Shown here: piece after piece, positions 1-7,875 of the stretch
Layout: each line of letters begins with the position of its first letter
Position numbering within the stretch: position 1 is the stretch's first letter
Source of the DNA: Mycolicibacterium pulveris
GTDB taxonomy: Bacteria; Actinomycetota; Actinomycetes; Mycobacteriales; Mycobacteriaceae
Assembly (NCBI RefSeq): GCF_010725725.1
Contig: NZ_AP022599.1
Coordinates: 2,914,001 to 2,978,000, forward strand
Reading direction: 5' to 3'
Length of the DNA: 64,000 bases
Position numbers and translations under genes: made by a program
The notes under the pieces: model-generated
Database searches by the model: none
What the model was told of the DNA's origin: nothing
The model's input: the letters and a program-made list of their open reading frames with translations, nothing else

Positions 1-140
1 GGCGCCAGGTGCACGACGACGGAGAACATGTCGTGCAGCACGCGGGCGTCGTCGACTTGCAGTCCCAACTCGGCGCCGGCCGCTGTGGCGGCCGACACCG
101 CCCGAGCGGTGCGTGCGGAGAGGTCGTCGGGGGTGAGCAT
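1..140 (-). CDS. Phosphotransferase-like protein, N-terminal fragment cut by window edge
   Basis: The reading frame opens at an ATG ending at 140 and runs off the left edge, so only about 46 residues are visible (MLTPDDLSARTARAVSAATA and on to HDMFSVVVHL). The look is that of the N terminus of mycobacterial aminoglycoside-phosphotransferase-like kinases, but no catalytic motif lies inside the window, so this is a tentative assignment. It is the last gene of the leftward kstR-otsB direction and is separated from otsB by 138 bp that carry a repeat element. Confidence 0.4.
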   Translation of the reverse strand, partial: MLTPDDLSARTARAVSAATAAGAELGLQVDDARVLHDMFSVVVHLA

Positions 141-236
141 TCGCGTCAGTATTGCGGCGGCGCGGGCCGGCGTCGACCCCTTTTCTCGGTGCCGAGATCG
201 ACGGTGCCGAGCGCCGAGGTCGACGAAATGGCGAGT

Positions 237-274
237 TTTACTCGAACTTTCCCGCCCGTTTGTCCCTTTGGGCG
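237..274 (-). repeat. Dispersed intergenic element, copy 1 (TTTCCCGCCCG type)
   Basis: A stretch of about 38 bp reading ACTTTCCCGCCCG, then a T/C-rich part, then TTTGGGCG. It recurs almost unchanged at 62194-62232 (4 mismatches and one indel by eye). CGCCC and GGGCG near its ends can pair. Both copies lie only a few bases beyond the stop codon of a leftward gene (otsB here), which suggests a terminator or 3' UTR structure. Confidence 0.5.
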
Positions 275-278
275 AAAA

Positions 279-1037
279 TTACGCGGCGCGGCGGGCGTCG
301 AGGAGGTACTGCAGCGCTTCGGCGACATCCTCCGGCGTATCGACGCGATACTCCGCGAGCGACTCCCCGGGCCCGACCTTCACGGTCACATCAGAGCCGC
401 CCCGCAGCCGCCGAAACACCTTCTCGTCGGTCACGTCATCGCCGAAAAATACCACCGCCGAAGCGTTTTCCTGCTGACGCAGGATGTCGAGGGCCAGCCC
501 CTTGTCGGTCTGGATCACCGCGAACTCCAGCACCGCCTTACCCTCGGTAAGCTGCGCGTCCCACGAGTCGGCGGCCGCGCGCGCCTCCGCCAACGCCGCC
601 TCCCCGTCCGCCGCTGAGGCGTTGCGGACATGCAGCGCGACGCTGGCCGGTTTGGTTTCCACGGTGACACCGGGCCGATCGGCGGCGATCGCCCGCAGTT
701 CGGCGGTGATGCGCTCCAACAGATCGCGGTCGATGTCGTGGGCGAAGCCGGACGTGAACTCCGCGCCGTGGCTGCCGACCAGATGCAATCGCGGCGGCGC
801 CTGCGAAAACCCCGACAATGAACGCAGCACCTCCAGCGCACGGCCGGAGATCACCGCCGCGGCGGTGTCGGGCAGGTCGGCGAGTTGGGCCAGGGCGTCG
901 GTGGCCGCGGCCAGCGGGCGGGCGTCGGCCGGATTGGCCACGATCGGTGCCATGGTGCCGTCGAAGTCGGATGCGACCAGCAGTCGCGGCACCGCGGCGA
1001 CCGAGGTGAGCGCACGCTGCAGATCGGCCGGAAGCAC
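279..1037 (-). CDS. otsB: Trehalose-6-phosphate phosphatase (HAD superfamily)
   Basis: 252 residues, GTG start at 1037. It removes phosphate from trehalose 6-phosphate in the cytosolic OtsAB route. Visible HAD motifs are DFDGTMAPI near residue 24 (nucleophile Asp in DFDGT), SGR near residue 64, and GDDVTDEKVF in the C-terminal third for Mg binding. The VGSHGAEF segment is also typical of OtsB. It is a compact single-domain form, shorter than mycobacterial OtsB2-type proteins of about 390 residues. It begins 2 bp after the kstR stop codon, so it is probably co-transcribed with kstR. A direct steroid role is not implied; trehalose is needed for mycolate export. Confidence 0.88.
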   Translation of the reverse strand: MLPADLQRALTSVAAVPRLLVASDFDGTMAPIVANPADARPLAAATDALAQLADLPDTAAAVISGRALEVLRSLSGFSQAPPRLHLVGSHGAEFTSGFAHDIDRDLLERITAELRAIAADRPGVTVETKPASVALHVRNASAADGEAALAEARAAADSWDAQLTEGKAVLEFAVIQTDKGLALDILRQQENASAVVFFGDDVTDEKVFRRLRGGSDVTVKVGPGESLAEYRVDTPEDVAEALQYLLDARRAA

Positions 1038-1039
1038 CC

Positions 1040-1720
1040 CTAGATCTTAGGGTGCTCGCCGTCGCCGATGAGCAGTCGCACGGCGAGGTCCAGACGCTTG
1101 CTGACGTCGGTGGCCGACGCCCGCCGGGTCAGCCAGGCCAACAGGTTCGACAGCCACACATCCGAGATCACCCGCGCGATGTGGTACTGGTCCTCGGTTG
1201 GTTCGCCGTCGGCCATGGCACGCGCGAACATCGAATCCATCAGCTTGCCGACGTGATCGACCTCACCGGCTGCCGACGCGTCGGCGAACACGAAGGCCCG
1301 TGTCATCGCCTCGGTCAGCAGCGGGTTGCGCTGCATCGCGCGGTTGAGCTTGCTCACCATGAAATTCAGCCGCTGATACGGCGTGCCCCCGGACATCGCT
1401 GCGCGGTCGGTCTTGGCGTCGATGCGCTCGAACTCGCGGCCAAGCGCCGACACCAGCAGATGCACCTTCGACGGGAAGTAGCGGTAGAGGGTTCCGACCG
1501 CGACGTCGGCGCGTTCGGCGACCGCACGCATCTGAACCGCCTCGTAGCCGCCCTTGGACGCGATGGCCAGGGTGGCGTCGAGGATGCGCTTGCGGCGCTC
1601 CCGTTGGGCTTCGGAACCGAGTTCGGACTCGGTGAGCACGGCCACGTTCATCACCTGCCGCGGCCGCGAACCCGACCCTGTATCCGGACTGGTTCGTGCG
1701 GGCTGCGGCGGGCCGGACAT
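1040..1720 (-). CDS. kstR: TetR-family repressor of cholesterol catabolism KstR
   Basis: TetR repressor of the upper cholesterol regulon; in M. tuberculosis its inducer is a 3-oxo-4-cholestenoyl-CoA-type thioester. The helix-turn-helix is clear (RAVAERADVAVGTLYRYFPSK), and the ligand domain carries the conserved NRAMQRNPLLTEAMTRAFVF and VWLSNLLAWLTRRASATD segments. I chose the ATG at 1720 (226 residues) because AAGGAG lies 11 bases upstream. The later ATG at 1651 (MNVAVLTESELGSE) gives a protein close to the annotated M. tuberculosis length and remains possible. An operator at 1863-1876 lies between it and divergent fadE34, which points to autoregulation. Confidence 0.95.
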   Translation of the reverse strand: MSGPPQPARTSPDTGSGSRPRQVMNVAVLTESELGSEAQRERRKRILDATLAIASKGGYEAVQMRAVAERADVAVGTLYRYFPSKVHLLVSALGREFERIDAKTDRAAMSGGTPYQRLNFMVSKLNRAMQRNPLLTEAMTRAFVFADASAAGEVDHVGKLMDSMFARAMADGEPTEDQYHIARVISDVWLSNLLAWLTRRASATDVSKRLDLAVRLLIGDGEHPKI

Positions 1721-1862
1721 GCGGTGGTCAGCTCCTTCATCTTTCGCGCTCGCCAAAAACGATACGCATGCCGATCCTCATTTTCTCACCTCGGCACCGG
1801 AGTGACACCGACGTGGTCCTGCTGTAATGGCGGTCGACTTGACGGTCGACCGCTGGCACTAT

Positions 1863-1876
1863 TAGAACACGTTCTA
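1863..1876. promoter_or_regulatory. KstR operator in the kstR-fadE34 intergenic region
   Basis: TAGAACACGTTCTA is a perfect match to the KstR consensus TnnAACnnGTTnnA and nearly fully palindromic. It sits 42 bp before the fadE34 start and 143 bp before the kstR start. A second inverted repeat, CGGTCGA-N8-TCGACCG, lies at 1831-1852 and is not explained by KstR. Confidence 0.9.
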
Positions 1877-1917
1877 GTGAGGAGCACCGCCTTCTCGCCC
1901 AAACGCTAGGAGTCTCG

Positions 1918-4065
1918 GTGTCGGTGTCGTCCAAACAGCCCGTTGCTGACGAGCAGCTTGCCGTGCGTGAACTGGTCCAGAGCTGGGCTGCGGGGTCGGG
2001 TGCCATCCAGGCCGCGCGCGACGTCGAACGCGGCAACGCCGACGCCTGGCGACCCGTGTACGACGGCGTGGCCCAGCTAGGGATATTCGGCGTGGCGCTC
2101 CCGGAGGAACACGGAGGCGCCGACGGAACGGTCGAGGACTTGTGCGCGATGGTCGACGAGGCCGCCGCCGCGCTGGTGCCCGGCCCGCTCGCCACCACCG
2201 CGTTGGCCACCCTGGTGGCCGAACACCCGGATGTGTTGCAGGCGCTTGCCTCCGGTGAGCAGGTCGCCGGGGTCGCGTTGACGGCCGACCTGAGGATCGA
2301 CGACGGCCGAGTGTCGGGCACCGCCGAGTACGTGTTGGGCGCCGACGCCTCCGGCGCGCTGGTGCTGCCGGCGGGGGAGGCGTTCGTTCTGGTCGACGCC
2401 ACCGCCCAGGGGGTGTCGGTCGAACCGCTGAAGGCCACCGACTTCTCCCGGCCGCTGGCACGCGTCGTGCTGGACTCGGCCCCGGCCGAGGCGCTCTCCG
2501 CGTCCCGGCAACGCGTCACGGATCTGGCCGCGACGGTGCTGGCCGCCGAGGCCGCCGGGATCGCGCGCTGGACGCTGCAGACCGCGACCGAGTACGCGAA
2601 GGTGCGTGAGCAGTTCGGCAAGCCGATCGGCAGCTTCCAGGCCGTCAAGCACATGTGCGCTGAGATGCTGCTACGTTCCGAGCAGGCATCGGTGGCGGCG
2701 CGCGACGCCGCGCGGGCCGCCGCAGCCGACTCCGAGGGGCAACAGCTGTCGATCGCCGCCGCAGTCGCCGCGGCCGCAGGCATCGACGCGGCCAAGGCCA
2801 ACGCCAAGGACTGCATCCAGGTGCTCGGCGGCATCGGCATCACCTGGGAGCACGACGCGCACCTGTATCTGCGCCGCGCCTACGGCATCGAACATTTCCT
2901 CGGCGGCGCGCAGCGCTGGTTGCGGCGCATCACCGAGCTCACCCAGTCGGGCGTGCGCCGCGAGCTGGACATCGACCTGGATTCGGTGGCCCATCTGCGG
3001 CCCGAAATCGCTTCCGCGGTCGCCGAAATCGCGAAGCTTCCCGTCGAGAAGCGTCAGGTGGCGCTGGCCGAGGCGGGCCTGCAGGCGCCGCACTGGCCAC
3101 GCCCCTACGGGCGGGAGGCCGGTCCCGCCGAGCAGCTGCTGATCGACCGGGAGCTCGCGGCGGCCGGCGTCGCGCGGCCCGATCTGGTGATCGGATGGTG
3201 GGCCGTGCCAACCATTCTCGAGTACGGCAGCCCGGAGCAGATCGAACGGTTCGTGCCTCCCACGCTGCGCGGAGAACTGATCTGGTGCCAGCTGTTCAGC
3301 GAGCCGGGCGCCGGCTCCGACCTGGCTGCGTTGCGCACCAAGGCCGTTCGGGCCGACGGCGCGACCGCGAGCGGCGCAAAAGGCTCCGGGTGGAAGTTGA
3401 CCGGCCAGAAGGTGTGGACCTCGGCGGCGCAGAAGGCGCACTGGGGAGTCTGCCTGGCCCGCACCGACCCGGACGCGCCAAAACACAAGGGCATCACCTA
3501 CTTCCTTGTCGACATGACATCGCCGGGCATCGTCATCCGGCCGCTGCGCGAGATCACCGGCGACGAGCTGTTCAACGAGGTGTTCTTCGACGAGGTCTTC
3601 GTGCCCGACGAGATGGTCGTCGGCCAGGTGAACGACGGTTGGCGGTTGGCCCGCACGACGCTGGCCAACGAGCGGGTCGCGATGGCGGCCGGCACCGCGT
3701 TGGACAACCCGATGGAGGAACTGCTCGAGACGGTGGCCACGCTGAATCTCGATGTCGCCGAACAGGATCGGCTCGGGGCGTTGATCGTGGCCGCGCAGGT
3801 GGGCGCGCTGCTGGACCAGCGGATCGCCGAGCTCGCGGTGAGCGGTCAGGACCAGGGCCCCCAGGCCAGCACACGCAAGCTGATCGGTGTGCGCTACCGC
3901 CAGGCGCTGGCCGAGCTGCGGATGGAGCTGTCCGACGGCGGCGGCGTCGTCGAGAACAACACCGTGCACGACTTCCTCAACACACGCTGCCTGACCATCG
4001 CCGGGGGCACCGAGCAGATCCTGCTCACCTTGGCAGGGGAGCGGCTGCTGGGCCTACCCCGCTAG
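1918..4065 (+). CDS. fadE34: Fused two-domain acyl-CoA dehydrogenase FadE34 (ChsE3-type)
   Basis: 715 residues made of two acyl-CoA dehydrogenase units in tandem, about twice the usual length. The N half (to about residue 345) carries YAKVREQFGKPIGSFQAVKH and the VLGGIGITWEHDAHLY segment but no catalytic ER motif. The C half carries WTSAAQKAHWG, the FAD-binding region, the probable base Glu585 in LANERVAMA, and the terminal GGTEQILL-LLGLPR. This mimics an alpha2beta2 FadE pair on one chain. The family acts on steroid side-chain CoA thioesters with a C24 chain. The GTG start is supported by AGGAG at 1908-1912, and the KstR site just upstream places it in that regulon. Confidence 0.93.
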   Translation: MSVSSKQPVADEQLAVRELVQSWAAGSGAIQAARDVERGNADAWRPVYDGVAQLGIFGVALPEEHGGADGTVEDLCAMVDEAAAALVPGPLATTALATLVAEHPDVLQALASGEQVAGVALTADLRIDDGRVSGTAEYVLGADASGALVLPAGEAFVLVDATAQGVSVEPLKATDFSRPLARVVLDSAPAEALSASRQRVTDLAATVLAAEAAGIARWTLQTATEYAKVREQFGKPIGSFQAVKHMCAEMLLRSEQASVAARDAARAAAADSEGQQLSIAAAVAAAAGIDAAKANAKDCIQVLGGIGITWEHDAHLYLRRAYGIEHFLGGAQRWLRRITELTQSGVRRELDIDLDSVAHLRPEIASAVAEIAKLPVEKRQVALAEAGLQAPHWPRPYGREAGPAEQLLIDRELAAAGVARPDLVIGWWAVPTILEYGSPEQIERFVPPTLRGELIWCQLFSEPGAGSDLAALRTKAVRADGATASGAKGSGWKLTGQKVWTSAAQKAHWGVCLARTDPDAPKHKGITYFLVDMTSPGIVIRPLREITGDELFNEVFFDEVFVPDEMVVGQVNDGWRLARTTLANERVAMAAGTALDNPMEELLETVATLNLDVAEQDRLGALIVAAQVGALLDQRIAELAVSGQDQGPQASTRKLIGVRYRQALAELRMELSDGGGVVENNTVHDFLNTRCLTIAGGTEQILLTLAGERLLGLPR

Positions 4066-4075
4066 TTCGTTACGC

Positions 4076-4133
4076 CGAGCAGACGCGAACTCCCCTGATT
4101 CCCCGCCGAATTGGGCGATTTCGCGTCTGCTCG
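4076..4133. terminator. Long inverted repeat between convergent genes (CGAGCAGACG family, copy 1)
   Basis: Arms CGAGCAGACGCGAA (4076-4089) and TTCGCGTCTGCTCG (4120-4133) are a perfect 14-bp inverted repeat around a 30-base loop. It starts 10 bp after the fadE34 stop and ends just before the stop of the leftward gene at 4145, the position expected of a bidirectional terminator. The arm core recurs at 39974-40031 and 61408-61465. Confidence 0.7.
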
Positions 4134-4144
4134 CGGGGCTGGGT

Positions 4145-4486
4145 TCAACGGGTTTGCACAGGCGGCGGAACGTTCGGAAGCTGAGCGACCGGTCCGCTCG
4201 GGCCGGTGGCGGCGCCCTCCCTCTTGCACAGGTACTGGTCGGGGCCATGGGGTCCGTGTGCGACGCATGTCCAGACCGAGCCGTCCGGCAGCGTGCAGGA
4301 GAACCCGGCGCTGCCGCTCGCCACACCCTCTTGGCAGAGGGAACGGAGAATGAAGCCCGAGAAGACGCGCGTCTCGGTCACATCGTCGTCCTGCCTGGGT
4401 TCCGCGGAACCCGGCGCAGGCGTCACGACGAGGCCTGCCACCAGCAGGGCCGCGACGGACGAGCCGACCGCGAATGGTGCGTTCAT
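4145..4486 (-). CDS. Small secreted protein of unknown function
   Basis: 113 residues. A cleavable signal peptide is visible (MNAPFAVGSSVAALLVAGLVV, then APGSAEP), followed by a short mature region with four Cys (LCQ, FSC, WTC, YLC) that could form two disulfides, and a Pro-rich tail. M. tuberculosis has a hypothetical gene (Rv3572) at the same place between kshB and fadE34; whether this is its ortholog cannot be decided by eye. AAAGG lies about 11 bases before the start. It lies downstream of the PGRS gene in the same direction, 53 bp away. No function is assigned. Confidence 0.7.
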   Translation of the reverse strand: MNAPFAVGSSVAALLVAGLVVTPAPGSAEPRQDDDVTETRVFSGFILRSLCQEGVASGSAGFSCTLPDGSVWTCVAHGPHGPDQYLCKREGAATGPSGPVAQLPNVPPPVQTR

Positions 4487-4539
4487 GATCTACGACCTTT
4501 CGGTTGAAGGTGGATAGGAGGCAGACGATGGCTGCTTGG

Positions 4540-5916
4540 CTACGGACCGCCGATTCCGCCGGCGCCGTCGGAGCCGCCCTGACCGCCCTGGCCGCCCGCG
4601 CCGCCCGCACCGTTGTCGGTGGCGGCGTTACCGGAGGCGCTGCCCCCGTTACCGCCGTTGCCGCCGTCGCCGCCGAACGTGCCGCCGTTACCACCGTCGC
4701 CGCCGTCGCCGCCGGTGGCGGCTCCGAAGAACCCTCTCGCGTCGCCGCCGTTACCGCCCCCGCCGCCCGTGCCTCCGAACGTGCCACCGCTGCCGCCCGC
4801 ACCGCCGTCGCCGCCGGTGACATTTCCCCGGTCGGCAACCGCCTCGCCGCCATTGCGGCCCCGGCCGCCGGTGCCTCCGAAAACACCACCGGTGCCGCCG
4901 TCGCCGCCGTTACCGCCGGTGGCACCTCCGTCCCCGATGGCGCCCGTGTCGCCGCCGAAACCGCCGTTACCGCCATTCCCGTCGAGGAAGCCGGTGCCGC
5001 CGTCGCCGCCGTCACCGCCGGTGGCATCTCCGTCGCCGTAAGTGACCGCGTTGCCGCCGGTGCCGCCCTGGCGCGCGACCACACCGGCGCCGCCGACCCC
5101 GCCGTCGCCGCCTAAGGCGTCGCGTTCCTGCGACACTGCGAGACCGCCGGCACCGCCGAAGCCGCCGGCGCCGTCCAGGAAGCCACCTCGGCCACCATTG
5201 CCGCCGTCGCCGCCGACGGCGTCAGCGTCGATCGCGACGGGCAGATCCTGGCGGTCCGCTCCGCCGGCGCCGCCGTTGCCGCCGGTGCCGATCAGGCCGG
5301 CGTCGCCGCCGTCGCCTCCTTCGCCGGCGCGGTTGATGATGTCGCCGGCCGTGTTGTAGAAGGTCTCCTTGCCGTCGCCGCCGCTACCGCCATCGCCGAA
5401 AAGACCGGCGTTGCCGCCGTTTCCGCCGTCGAGGGCGTCCTCGGCTATCCCGCCACCAGCCAGAAAGACGAGTTCACCGTCGCCGCCGTCGCCACCGTTG
5501 CCGAAGAAGAAACCGGCGTTGCCGCCGTCACCGCCGAGCGCCCCGTCGCCGCCGTCGCCCCACAGCAGGCCACCGTCGCCGCCGCGGCAGTCGGCCGTGC
5601 ACGTCGGGTCGATCGCCAGCGCATCCAGCCCGTTGCCGATCAACCACCCGCCGGGCCCGATGAGCGGGCGGAACTGCTGCGGCGCCGTGGGGAGGGCGGC
5701 GGGTGCAGCGCCGCTCGGCCCGACCAGTGTGTCGGTCAGCCACCACGGCCACAGGTCTTCCGTCGGCGACAGCGGAACCGTCGACGTGGCCGAGGTCAGC
5801 CGCACCTCGGCCACGACCGAGGCCGAGCTGAACAGCGCGCCGAGCCCGCAGATCGCGACTGCCGTTGCGCCGCTGGCGATATAGCGCGTCCTGGTGTGGT
5901 AAGCCATGGCGGTCAC
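4540..5916 (-). CDS. PGRS-type glycine-rich repeat protein with a Sec-like signal instead of a PE domain
   Basis: 458 residues. The N terminus has a basic start and a hydrophobic stretch (about residues 12-35, ASGATAVAICGLGALFSSAS) like a signal peptide or anchor. A non-repetitive part ends in GPGGWLIGNGLDALAIDPTC, close to the linker that joins PE domains to PGRS regions. From about residue 108 to the end it is GGxGGxGG repeats with Asn/Asp (GGDGGNAGFFFGNGGDGGDG and similar). No PE domain is present. PGRS repeats can form Ca-stabilised sheets in secreted PE_PGRS proteins; the role here is unknown. The GTG start overlaps the osmC stop (GTGA); an in-frame ATG at 5907 is an alternative. Expect composition-driven false matches on the opposite strand. 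Confidence 0.78.
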   Translation of the reverse strand: MTAMAYHTRTRYIASGATAVAICGLGALFSSASVVAEVRLTSATSTVPLSPTEDLWPWWLTDTLVGPSGAAPAALPTAPQQFRPLIGPGGWLIGNGLDALAIDPTCTADCRGGDGGLLWGDGGDGALGGDGGNAGFFFGNGGDGGDGELVFLAGGGIAEDALDGGNGGNAGLFGDGGSGGDGKETFYNTAGDIINRAGEGGDGGDAGLIGTGGNGGAGGADRQDLPVAIDADAVGGDGGNGGRGGFLDGAGGFGGAGGLAVSQERDALGGDGGVGGAGVVARQGGTGGNAVTYGDGDATGGDGGDGGTGFLDGNGGNGGFGGDTGAIGDGGATGGNGGDGGTGGVFGGTGGRGRNGGEAVADRGNVTGGDGGAGGSGGTFGGTGGGGGNGGDARGFFGAATGGDGGDGGNGGTFGGDGGNGGNGGSASGNAATDNGAGGAGGQGGQGGSDGAGGIGGP

Positions 5917-6557
5917 GGTATGAACTCCGTCCGCGCGGCCGCTTCGACCGGACTGACCAACTCTGCGTCCGCGCCGTGGTGCGTTTTGACCACGGTGCCC
6001 GCGGACTGCAGGGATTGTTCCGTGGTGATCGTGACCGTGAGCCCGCCGCGGAGGGTGTCGAGGTTGACACAGGCGCGCTCGGCGGCGGCGACCAGGGCGT
6101 CGAGCCGCTTCTGATCGGTCGCTTCATCCGCCGCCAGATGTACTGTGCACGTTAGCGACTCGAAGCCGACCCGGACGCTGCGGTCGATGTTGAGACATCC
6201 CCGAACGTCGAGTTCACCACTGACCTCCACCTCGAGCGCGGTGAGCCTGACCCCGAGTAGGTCGGCGACCATCCGGATCGATCCGTCCGCGCATGCTGCG
6301 AGCGCTGCGCACAGGAGGTCGCCCGGGTTGGGCGCGTCGTGCAGCCCTCCCACGTGGCGGTCGAGCCCGAAGCGCAGCGATACGCCATAGCCCGTCCCGA
6401 TCTCGACCTCGCCGTGGAACGGGTCGCTCGGCGGGATTCGCGCGGCCGAGGTTCGTGCTGCCTTACGGGTGAGCGCCTCGAGTGGGCTGTCCGCATAGAG
6501 TCGCCGCACGGGCTCCTGCCGCTCGCCGACGATCGAGTTCCTGGTTTGCGCTGTCAT
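5913..6557 (-). CDS. OsmC/Ohr-family protein
   Basis: 214 residues from the ATG at 6557, chosen because AAGGGAGA lies 8 bases upstream; an earlier ATG at 6596 lacks a good site. OsmC-family proteins reduce organic or fatty-acid hydroperoxides through two cysteines. One is seen in LLCAALAACADGS (two Cys close together) and another in ERACVNLDTLRGGL. The DLLCAALAAC helix is the hallmark of the family. It is divergent from a TetR gene with palindromes between them, so it is likely the target of that regulator, and it is translationally coupled to the PGRS gene. Peroxidase activity is inferred from family only; some members are just OsmC-like carriers. Confidence 0.85.
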   Translation of the reverse strand: MTAQTRNSIVGERQEPVRRLYADSPLEALTRKAARTSAARIPPSDPFHGEVEIGTGYGVSLRFGLDRHVGGLHDAPNPGDLLCAALAACADGSIRMVADLLGVRLTALEVEVSGELDVRGCLNIDRSVRVGFESLTCTVHLAADEATDQKRLDALVAAAERACVNLDTLRGGLTVTITTEQSLQSAGTVVKTHHGADAELVSPVEAAARTEFIP

Positions 6558-6619
6558 TTGCTCGTCTCCCTTGACGATGCCGTCCGGTGTGGCCATCCGC
6601 TGACCAGCGCCTTTACCAA

Positions 6620-6639
6620 AAAAGCACGGTCGTGCTTTT
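6620..6639. promoter_or_regulatory. Probable TetR operator, proximal to osmC
   Basis: AAAAGCACG-GT-CGTGCTTTT has perfect 9-bp arms separated by 2 bp. It lies between the divergent osmC-like and TetR genes. A degenerate second copy follows at 6653-6670. Confidence 0.7.
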
Positions 6640-6652
6640 AGCCAGATGACTA

Positions 6653-6670
6653 TAGCACGATCGTTCTTTT
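6653..6670. promoter_or_regulatory. Second, degenerate copy of the TetR operator
   Basis: TAGCACG-AT-CGTTCTTTT keeps most of the 9-bp arms of the 6620-6639 palindrome. It ends directly at the ATG of the TetR gene (6671), so binding there would block its own start region. Confidence 0.55.
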
Positions 6671-7300
6671 ATGCTCAAGGGCGTGGCGAATACCGACATG
6701 CGGGGGCCGAAGGGACAGCGGACGCGGGCGGCGATCCTGGCCGAGGCGGCGCGCCTGGCCACGGTCGAGGGGCTGGAGGGCCTTTCGATCGGTGGGCTGG
6801 CGGACGCGATCGGCATGAGCAAGAGCGGCCTGTACGCGCACTTCGGCTCGAAGGTGGACCTGCAGCTGGCGACCATCGAATCCGCGCGGGAAACTTTCAT
6901 CGCCGAGGTGCTGCTCCCGGCCCTCGAAGCGCCGGCGGGGGTCCAGCGATTGCGCGCCGCCTGCGAGGCGTTTCTCTCACACATCGAACGTCGGGTGTTT
7001 CCCGGCGGATGCTTCTTCGCCGCCGCGGCGGCCGAGTTCGGCACCCGGCCCGGCGCGGTGCGCGATGCGGTCGCCACCCAGCACCGTGACTGGATCGAGC
7101 TACTGGTGCGGCTCGCCCGCAAGGCGGTCGACCTCGGCGAACTCCCACCGGACGTGGACCCGGTTCAACTGAGCTTCGAGCTCAACGCGGTGCTCGTCGC
7201 GGCCAATACGGCGTTCATCCTCCACGGCGACGCGGCCGCCTTCGAGCGGGCTCGGACCGCGGTTCGAAACCGCCTGGGTCCTGGGGGTGACGTCAGCTGA
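6671..7300 (+). CDS. TetR-family transcriptional regulator
   Basis: 209 residues. The N-terminal helix-turn-helix is clear (GLSIGGLADAIGMSKSGLYAHFGSK, about residues 37-61). The C-terminal domain carries the FPGGCFFAAAAAEFGTRPGAVRD segment seen in many actinobacterial TetR proteins near stress or lipid genes. It is divergently arranged with the osmC-like gene and two palindromes lie between, so control of that gene and of itself is likely. The ATG at 6671 has no Shine-Dalgarno sequence and could be leaderless; GTG 6683 and ATG 6698 are alternatives. The 3' end overlaps the convergent gene by 8 bp. The ligand is unknown. Confidence 0.85.
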   Translation: MLKGVANTDMRGPKGQRTRAAILAEAARLATVEGLEGLSIGGLADAIGMSKSGLYAHFGSKVDLQLATIESARETFIAEVLLPALEAPAGVQRLRAACEAFLSHIERRVFPGGCFFAAAAAEFGTRPGAVRDAVATQHRDWIELLVRLARKAVDLGELPPDVDPVQLSFELNAVLVAANTAFILHGDAAAFERARTAVRNRLGPGGDVS

Positions 7301-7838
7301 AAGCGGCCTGCGCGCAGGCGTCCGGCGAGGTGAGGTTCACGCCCGCGTAGACCACCTGGATGTGCGCGCAGACGATCAGCGGCACGTCGGTGCGCGGTGT
7401 GCCGGTGCGCGCGTCCACCGGCCAGGTCTGCCCGTGGAAGCGGAACTTCTCCGGTGGTCCACCGCCGAAGTAGATGGTGGTGAACTCCATGTCGGTCAGC
7501 GACTTGAACATCCGGGTGTTGGGCGCATCGGATTTCGCGTCCACGTAAACGTTGCGATCCATGGTGCGCAGCGTGGTGGTCTGGCGCGCCCACAGGTCGC
7601 CGGGGAAACCGATGATGCCTTGCGGCGTGCGTAGATGGGCGCGGGTGTCGAAGAAGCATGTGCCTTCGGCCGCAATGCAATTGGCGCTGACTTCCATCTC
7701 CAGCGAGGTCGCCGCATCGACGGGTATCGATGCGGTGGCGGTGTCGACCGCTGCCGTCGACGTCGGGACGGGTGCGACGAGCGCGAGCGCCAACCATGCC
7801 GCCGGGAACGCCCCGAGTAAGCCGCGCAACCGCTTCAC
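7293..7838 (-). CDS. Secreted protein of unknown function
   Basis: 181 residues with a typical signal peptide (MKRLRGLLGAFPAAWLALAL, VAPVPTSTAAVD). The mature part is rich in beta-type sequence (DATSLEMEVSANC-like) with Cys residues at CIAAEGTCFF and near the end (CAHIQ, DACAQ). I do not recognise the family beyond mycobacterial secreted hypothetical proteins. It lies 37 bp downstream of kshB in the same direction, so it may be transcribed with it. No steroid role can be claimed. Confidence 0.72.
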   Translation of the reverse strand: MKRLRGLLGAFPAAWLALALVAPVPTSTAAVDTATASIPVDAATSLEMEVSANCIAAEGTCFFDTRAHLRTPQGIIGFPGDLWARQTTTLRTMDRNVYVDAKSDAPNTRMFKSLTDMEFTTIYFGGGPPEKFRFHGQTWPVDARTGTPRTDVPLIVCAHIQVVYAGVNLTSPDACAQAAFS

Positions 7839-7875
7839 GATTCTCCCTTCGGTGCGGCGAATGCTAGCCCGCCGG

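Noticed and set aside
2671..3969. Long minus-strand open frame inside fadE34
   Set aside because: Antisense shadow; the plus strand codes for a clear two-domain acyl-CoA dehydrogenase.
4613..5359. Proline-rich open frames on the plus strand
   Set aside because: They are the antisense of the GGxGG repeats of the PGRS gene; no ribosome site, and composition is forced by the repeat.
4600..5600. CRISPR-like direct repeats
   Set aside because: The short GCCGCCG-type repeats are codon repeats of the PGRS region, with no constant repeat/spacer length.
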